Source: Bacteroidales bacterium UBA6117 (GTDB taxonomy: Bacteria > Bacteroidota > Bacteroidia > Bacteroidales > VadinHA17). From it: a stretch of DNA of 11,312 nt. The DNA is taken from NCBI GenBank assembly GCA_002428385.1, contig DIWB01000024.1, positions 1 to 11,312 of the forward strand, given 5' to 3'. Positions 6,591 through 11,312 of the stretch are shown in pieces; position 1 is the first letter of the stretch; every line of letters starts with the position of its first letter. The notes beneath the pieces were generated by a model. The model did no database searches. It worked only from the letters and a program-made list of their open reading frames with translations, and was not told where the DNA came from. Made by a program: the position numbers and the translations under genes.

Positions 6591-8075
6591 TTATGACAAG
6601 TTTTTATCCAATTTGTTAAGTTTCTTCCTTGCCATGAGTTCGAAAGTCCTGAGCCTGTCCTTATACAAATTATGGGCATTTATCCTGTTCACATCCAGGG
6701 CGGCATCGGTATTGCCCTCCCATCTGCGGCAGAGGTAAAGAGGTTCATATATCCTGCCGATCCGGTATTTACGGCTTATTGCAAGTCCGACTGCATAATC
6801 CTCACCGTAGCTCACATTTGGCACCCTTATCTGCCTGATAACAGGAGTGTAGAAAGCTCTGGGAGCGCCCAGGCCGTTTATCCTCAAGGCATTGTTCCGG
6901 CCATTGTCGGGAGTCCATTCCCTGTGGTCAATCAGACCCGGAGGCAGATCCTCAAGGTTGAAATCAACCATTTTATATGATCCCACCAGCATGGCGCATT
7001 TCTGATCATGGAAGGCCTTTACAATCCTGTCCAGTACCTTACTGTCTATATAAAGGTCATCACTGTCGAGCTGAACTGCAAATTTGCCGCACTTTTCATG
7101 AAATACACCCTCATTCCAGCAGCCCCCGATTCCAAGATCATGGCGATCAGGAATAATGTGGATCACCCTGTCGTCCTTTTCGCTGAATTCTCTGATTTTT
7201 TCGGTTGTCCCGTCAGTTGAGTGGTTATCGATCACGATCAGGTTAAAACTGAAATCAGTCTCCTGTGAAAGGACCGAGTTAATTGCATCGCCTATTGTCT
7301 TAACCCTGTTTCTGACGGGGATTATAACCGAAGCCTCAAAGTGAAATTCTTCCGCGTCAAAGCTGATGTCTCTGAATTCAGGCTTCAGCCACGCGTTAAT
7401 CCTCTTCAGGTGAGTGGTGCAGGCTTTTTCCATCTCGATCTGAACCTCCCTGTTTTTTGGATCAACATAGTCAAACTGTTTCTCTCCCGATAAGCGTGTA
7501 TCCGGTTCCATTTCCGTATAAAGCATTTCAGGTATCCTGACAACCGGATGACGCTCAGAAATCCTGAGCCTCAGATCATACAACCCTGCAAACATGAAAT
7601 CCTCATCCATTTCCCGGCATGCCTCCCTGAAAGCCGAAGTTTTGAACAGCATTACCGATCCGAAATTGAAATCATCGCGAAGGCTGCCCTCCTGATAATC
7701 GATTACAGGGTGAGCTGTGAGCTGGCCGTCTTTATTCTCAAAATAGTCTGAATACACCATTCCGGCATCAGTATTATCGCACACCTGCAACATCCTCTGC
7801 AGGGCGAACTGGCCAACCTGGAGGGGAAAGGCCTTTATGTAAACAAGAATATAATCAGTAGCGGCCAAAGTCGCCATATCCCTGACAGCAGCAGTGGAAG
7901 CTGGCGCTGAAGAAAGCAGGAAACTGGTATCAGGACAGCAGGTGGCGCCCCGGGGGTCCTCCCCGCCAACAATGACAATTCGTTCAACCACTCCAGATTT
8001 CCTAAGCGAAACTGCTGTTTTGCAAAGCCATTTTGTGTCTTTAAAAAGTATGAAGGATGTGATTGGTTTTTCCAT
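6591..8075 (-). CDS. Tandem GT-A (family 2) glycosyltransferase, first domain degenerate
   Basis: A 494-residue protein without membrane segments, probably cytoplasmic. The C-terminal half (about 247-460) is a clear family 2 glycosyltransferase: ASVIIPVRNR (248-257), VIDNHSTDGT (281-290), the metal-binding DSD at 337-339 in QLDSDDLY, a likely catalytic YGED (423-426) and a CRRWEGN end motif (449-455). The N-terminal half (about 1-215) resembles a second GT-A fold, with a starting beta strand, AGMVYSDYFE (104-113) and DLRLRISER (167-175). Where a DxD would be expected it reads VYIKAF, so this half looks non-catalytic and may bind acceptor or support the fold. Donor and acceptor cannot be predicted. 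The gene starts 6 bp after the amidase stop and ends 49 bp before the DUF4922 gene, so it is almost surely co-transcribed. A cytoplasmic synthetic enzyme among degradative ones is the odd member of this operon. Confidence 0.85.
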   Translation of the reverse strand: MEKPITSFILFKDTKWLCKTAVSLRKSGVVERIVIVGGEDPRGATCCPDTSFLLSSAPASTAAVRDMATLAATDYILVYIKAFPLQVGQFALQRMLQVCDNTDAGMVYSDYFENKDGQLTAHPVIDYQEGSLRDDFNFGSVMLFKTSAFREACREMDEDFMFAGLYDLRLRISERHPVVRIPEMLYTEMEPDTRLSGEKQFDYVDPKNREVQIEMEKACTTHLKRINAWLKPEFRDISFDAEEFHFEASVIIPVRNRVKTIGDAINSVLSQETDFSFNLIVIDNHSTDGTTEKIREFSEKDDRVIHIIPDRHDLGIGGCWNEGVFHEKCGKFAVQLDSDDLYIDSKVLDRIVKAFHDQKCAMLVGSYKMVDFNLEDLPPGLIDHREWTPDNGRNNALRINGLGAPRAFYTPVIRQIRVPNVSYGEDYAVGLAISRKYRIGRIYEPLYLCRRWEGNTDAALDVNRINAHNLYKDRLRTFELMARKKLNKLDKNLS

Positions 8076-8081
8076 TGTATA

Positions 8082-11000
8082 TTATTTCTTATTTAAAAAT
8101 TCAAGAATCTGCTTCATCAGCTTATCCCTGTCTTTCTCATCCGGGATGGATTCGAACGGGAAGCCTGTTATAACATTGTTATAACCTCCCCTGAAAGCTA
8201 TCCCGGCTGATGAATTGTTTTCGGAGTACCTGAAAGAACACACTGCTCCCTTTCCGGAGGGTTCAATTGCATCCGGAGCCTCAACAGTGTAGACCGAAGG
8301 CGAAAAACCGGCATTGAAGCTGAAGGATCCTTCAAAATGAGGTCTTGCATAATCAGTCGCATAAACCTTTCCCGTCCTCACTGCGTGTCCTGTGCGGGGA
8401 ATGAAATGGAGTGTGCTTTCTGCAAACTTCAGCGCCGTGGGATCCTTACCTGAGAGCAGGTCCGATCCGACATAGGCTCCTGACATAAACACCGATCTTC
8501 CCTCCCCTGTCACTTTCGTGATCATATCCATGAATTGCGGAGTGTAAATCCTGAAATCGATCCTGGATGTGTCCCTGAAAAATGGAGTTGATTTCTCTTC
8601 ACCAAAAATAATATCTATAATGCCTGATCCGTCTGCACAATCGACTGTCGATTCAAAATGCTCGTCGGAGACAGAAGAAAAGGAATAACCTGCAGCCATT
8701 ATTGACCGGCCATGTATATAGGGGAAGTTGAATGTATTGCCCGGCACCACCTTACCCGTAAGGTCGGAATATGAAGCTCCCCATCCGGGAGAATCGTCAT
8801 CGAGCCATGGATTCATCCTGTCAAAATCATATTGATCGCCTATTGTGATAATATCGTTGCGATATGGCACCCCGCGATCATCCCACCATGAAATGCCCGA
8901 TATCCCGTTATCGGTCCACGAAGGACCGGAAACGCGGTCGAAACCATTTACAACCAGCACATTTCCTTTGCTCCGGCTGTTGATGCCGACCGACAGTTCC
9001 TCGGAGTCAAAACTTTCTCCGCCATTGTTCACCGCTGTTACCTTAAAGGAATAAATGGTATCGTAAGCCGGAAGTTCCATTTCGAATATGGTATCCTGCA
9101 CAACCAGACCATTATCGAAACCATTGTCTCCCTGGCGTGAATAGATCATAAACCTGTCGGGAGACGAAGTGGGCTCACCGGCCTCAGTCACCGGCTGCCA
9201 TGAGAGCCGGATCTTTTTCCCGCCGACGGGTGTGATCGCAAAACCTTTCACAGGGAGGGGCTGCACCGCATACTGCCGGTTTCCGGTAAATGCCAGGTAC
9301 TTAAGAATCCCCTTGTAAACCGACCGGGATACGCTGAATCTGAACCTCGGATCGATGTTATACTTCATATCAGCGAGGTTCTGATGCGACAGAAGCTCCA
9401 GAAGCATTGAAGTCACATCCGGGCGCCTTACCTCCGAATAGGGCTTGTCCCACAACCCTCTCCTGGTCCATTCCGGCTCATAATCCCTTCTTATATCTTC
9501 CACGATCTGAGTCTGAACTATATCTGACAGTTCCCTCGACGACATCCGCGAGACACCCGAAGAATATTGTCCTTCGTCGACGGTGGTGTAAAAAATGGCA
9601 AGACTCCCTATAATCGAATCGTCAGGTGTAATACCGGCATCGGAGTGAAAAGCGAGCGACAGGTCGATGGGCAAACCAAGTCCGCCACGTCCGCCTTTCG
9701 CTTCCGGCAAATACGGGTCTCCCATCAGGTAGTTCACCCACAAGCCTCTTGACTGATAATCGTCGTTATAGTCGTTTCTGTTATTGGTCGGAGTATAGAC
9801 AAGAGTGTCGGGCATACCGGCATATTGCATCCAATATCTGGAGGCCTCTGTAAACCTTGGCATTCCGCTTGTTTTCCAGGAGTGATCTGTTTCCACTGTT
9901 GTCTTATTCTTTTCAGGATCGCTGGTCCCGTCAGACAACGACGGCCGGTTTTTTAAAATCTCTCCGGAAGGTCTGCGGGCAACATTACCCATTCCTCCGC
10001 CGAATTTCACGGCATCAAGCGCCAGATAGCCCGATGCCCCTTCGTTGCAGCTTACCCTCACCGAACCCCTGCCTGGATTTCTGCCCTTGTCGAACCTGAA
10101 GGTTCCCAGATAAATCCATGTCTCCCCTCCCATTGTCTGATCGACGACCTTAACCGTCTCACCGCCCGTATGACATACAGAATAAAGGGCCTCTTCAGTG
10201 TTATCGCGAAACAAAGGATAAGAAACATAGACTGCATAATCACCTTTTTCCGGTATCTCAGGAATATAGACGGCTGTATCATCAATTACTCTCAGGGATG
10301 TTCCTTTTCTGAAAGGATTGAATCCTGTAAATATCGTATCTGTAAGAAGGAAGCCTTTTTGCACGACACTCACGTTCATGCCTGAAGATAGTCTGAACAG
10401 GGAGCTATCCGATGAGAGGTCATTATCAACAATTACTTCGTTTGTCTGGATATCCCTTTCGCGGGGAATGAAAACATTTGCACCCGCCCTCTCAAGCATA
10501 GGAGCCAGATATGAGAGAACATAACCCGTTATGGACACATCCTCAACGGTGCCGAATAGTTTTGCACGCTGAAATTCCCAGCGGTCGAGCGACATTTCGT
10601 AATAGTATCCATGACTGTTCCACAGGGCGATCGAGTTTCCGTAAAGCCCGTCAACCGGTTGTTCATCTGCTGCTTTCTTAACGAGAATCCTCTGCCTGCT
10701 TGCAGGTTGCGGAAACCATGATGAATCGACAGGGAATTCCTTTCTGTAATAGTTGGGTACAAGCTGTTCGATCGGGTAGGTATTTGTAATAAGCTCAATA
10801 TCGTATTTTCTGAATTTTCTTCCGAGTGAACTGACTATTGATTTCCTGAATAGCCTGCAGCTTTCCTCCCTGAAGGGGTAATATGAAAGTCCGGGTGAAA
10901 ACCATATCCTGATTGTTCTGTTTTCCTTTTCAACCTTCAGCGAATCGACAACGGGTTTAGCAATATGGTTCCATTCCGTCAGGGGGTTCTTCCAGGCTTT

Positions 11001-11117
11001 GAGTTTGTCGGAAGCAGTTCCCGACAGTTTCACATCAACCTGTGCATGAAGCAGATCAGAACTTGAAATGATCAGGACAAGAAAACCTGCAAACAATCTA
11101 AACAGAGTCTTATTCAT
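8082..11117 (-). CDS. Exported N-acetylmuramoyl-L-alanine amidase with golvesin-like and FnIII domains
   Basis: A 1011-residue secreted protein. I chose the ATG at 11117 because it opens a good signal peptide (MNKTLFRLF..., hydrophobic 8-17, likely cleavage after LLHA at 25). The frame stays open to 11228, but that part runs through intergenic repeat sequence. The Amidase_3 zinc site is split in sequence: WNSHG (His169), TVED (Glu192), LAFHSDAG (His491) and the catalytic MLLELLSHQN (Glu574). About 300 residues separate the second and third motifs, including a golvesin / xanthan-lyase-like beta domain (about 292-375) and a polar linker (about 380-420). A fibronectin type III domain follows (about 623-711). 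A C-terminal region of about 290 residues (718-1011) may have a flavodoxin- or amidotransferase-like fold, but I cannot assign it. Related proteins are often labelled xanthan lyase. All four key residues are present, so I expect cleavage of the MurNAc-peptide amide bond outside the cytoplasm. It is the first gene of the operon. Confidence 0.85.
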   Translation of the reverse strand: MNKTLFRLFAGFLVLIISSSDLLHAQVDVKLSGTASDKLKAWKNPLTEWNHIAKPVVDSLKVEKENRTIRIWFSPGLSYYPFREESCRLFRKSIVSSLGRKFRKYDIELITNTYPIEQLVPNYYRKEFPVDSSWFPQPASRQRILVKKAADEQPVDGLYGNSIALWNSHGYYYEMSLDRWEFQRAKLFGTVEDVSITGYVLSYLAPMLERAGANVFIPRERDIQTNEVIVDNDLSSDSSLFRLSSGMNVSVVQKGFLLTDTIFTGFNPFRKGTSLRVIDDTAVYIPEIPEKGDYAVYVSYPLFRDNTEEALYSVCHTGGETVKVVDQTMGGETWIYLGTFRFDKGRNPGRGSVRVSCNEGASGYLALDAVKFGGGMGNVARRPSGEILKNRPSLSDGTSDPEKNKTTVETDHSWKTSGMPRFTEASRYWMQYAGMPDTLVYTPTNNRNDYNDDYQSRGLWVNYLMGDPYLPEAKGGRGGLGLPIDLSLAFHSDAGITPDDSIIGSLAIFYTTVDEGQYSSGVSRMSSRELSDIVQTQIVEDIRRDYEPEWTRRGLWDKPYSEVRRPDVTSMLLELLSHQNLADMKYNIDPRFRFSVSRSVYKGILKYLAFTGNRQYAVQPLPVKGFAITPVGGKKIRLSWQPVTEAGEPTSSPDRFMIYSRQGDNGFDNGLVVQDTIFEMELPAYDTIYSFKVTAVNNGGESFDSEELSVGINSRSKGNVLVVNGFDRVSGPSWTDNGISGISWWDDRGVPYRNDIITIGDQYDFDRMNPWLDDDSPGWGASYSDLTGKVVPGNTFNFPYIHGRSIMAAGYSFSSVSDEHFESTVDCADGSGIIDIIFGEEKSTPFFRDTSRIDFRIYTPQFMDMITKVTGEGRSVFMSGAYVGSDLLSGKDPTALKFAESTLHFIPRTGHAVRTGKVYATDYARPHFEGSFSFNAGFSPSVYTVEAPDAIEPSGKGAVCSFRYSENNSSAGIAFRGGYNNVITGFPFESIPDEKDRDKLMKQILEFLNKK

Positions 11118-11135
11118 CAAGGGTAGATAAAGCTT

Positions 11136-11143
11136 GAAATATA
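11136..11143 (-). promoter_or_regulatory. Possible Bacteroidota -7 promoter element
   Basis: On the minus strand TATATTTC matches the Bacteroidota -7 consensus TAnnTTTG in 5 of its 6 fixed bases. It lies 18 bases before the amidase ATG at 11117, which would give a very short leader. No good TTG -33 partner is evident; the bases upstream are T-rich repeat flank. This is the only promoter candidate I see for the six-gene array. Confidence 0.3.
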
Positions 11144-11165
11144 GTAATATTGTATGAAAAAAAAT

Positions 11166-11237
11166 AACCACGAAAAACACAGGGAACCAAGAAGAAAAAA
11201 AATAACCACTGAGAAAACAGAGATCCACGGAGAAAAA
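11166..11237 (+). repeat. Two imperfect direct repeat units of CACAGAG type
   Basis: Unit A (from 11166, AACCACGAAAAACACAGGGA...) and unit B (from 11204, AACCACTGAGAAAACAGAGA...) align without gaps over 34 positions with about 8 differences, at 38 bp spacing. Both begin AACCAC and end in an A-run. This resembles the dispersed non-coding ACCACAGAG/ACCACGAAG repeats that I know from many Bacteroidota and other environmental genomes. They sit just upstream of the operon promoter region. Confidence 0.6.
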
Positions 11238-11280
11238 AATAAGAGAAAAAACATAAAATCTGATAATGTGAGATGGATTT

Positions 11281-11312
11281 CATCTCTGTGTACCTCTGTG
11301 ACCTCTGTGGTG
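11281..11312 (-). repeat. Inverted copy of the CACAGAG repeat at the window edge
   Basis: Read on the minus strand this is CACCACAGAGGTCACAGAGG followed by TACACAGAGATG. It carries CACAGAG three times at a spacing of about 9-10 bp. It aligns without gaps to unit B (11204-11233) with about 8 differences in 30, so B and this copy form an imperfect inverted repeat around a loop of about 49 bases. The element may continue beyond the window. Confidence 0.55.

Noticed and set aside
11161..11312. CRISPR array
   Set aside because: The repeat units are imperfect, adjacent rather than separated by unique spacers, and one is inverted; no cas gene is present.

Overview
The window looks like a chromosomal segment from a member of the Bacteroidota, probably a Bacteroidales-type organism. 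The evidence is the gene content: a DUF4922-type HIT-fold protein, a NagB–PIG-L fusion, an AmpG-like carrier and a golvesin-containing amidase, families I associate with this phylum. There is little Shine–Dalgarno signal at most starts, and a TAnnTTTG-like -7 element lies before the first gene. The assignment rests on family recognition only; there is no rRNA or marker gene in the window.

Layout: all six protein genes lie on the minus strand and read from right to left as one tight array. In transcription order they are: (1) an exported multi-domain N-acetylmuramoyl-L-alanine amidase (11117-8082); (2) a tandem GT2-type glycosyltransferase (8075-6591); (3) a DUF4922 / GalT-Ap4A-phosphorylase-like HIT protein (6541-5609); (4) a SpoIID/LytB-domain protein without a signal peptide (5612-4230); (5) an AmpG-like MFS permease with a large extra periplasmic loop (4206-2527); (6) a NagB-like/PIG-L (LmbE) fusion protein (2462-135). 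The gaps are 6, 49, -4 (ATGA overlap), 23 and 64 bp, so a single operon is likely. I see no convincing gene on the plus strand. Right of the first gene (11161-11312) is a non-coding stretch with two direct copies and one inverted copy of a CACAGAG-type repeat. Left of the last gene (1-134) nothing is clear.

How the genes may work together (inference): the set reads like a cell-wall glycan turnover and salvage pathway. The exported amidase would strip peptides from murein. The AmpG-like carrier would import the glycan fragments. The leaderless SpoIID protein, a lytic-transglycosylase fold that acts on peptide-free glycan in Bacillus, would act on glycan in the cytoplasm. The PIG-L and NagB-like domains would handle deacetylation and further conversion of amino sugars, while the HIT-fold enzyme and the glycosyltransferase supply nucleotide-sugar chemistry. 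Two points argue against a plain textbook recycling route: SpoIID appears cytoplasmic, and the NagB-like domain has lost residues central to deamination in E. coli NagB. The substrate may therefore be a different amino-sugar glycan, and the operon may be an undescribed pathway.
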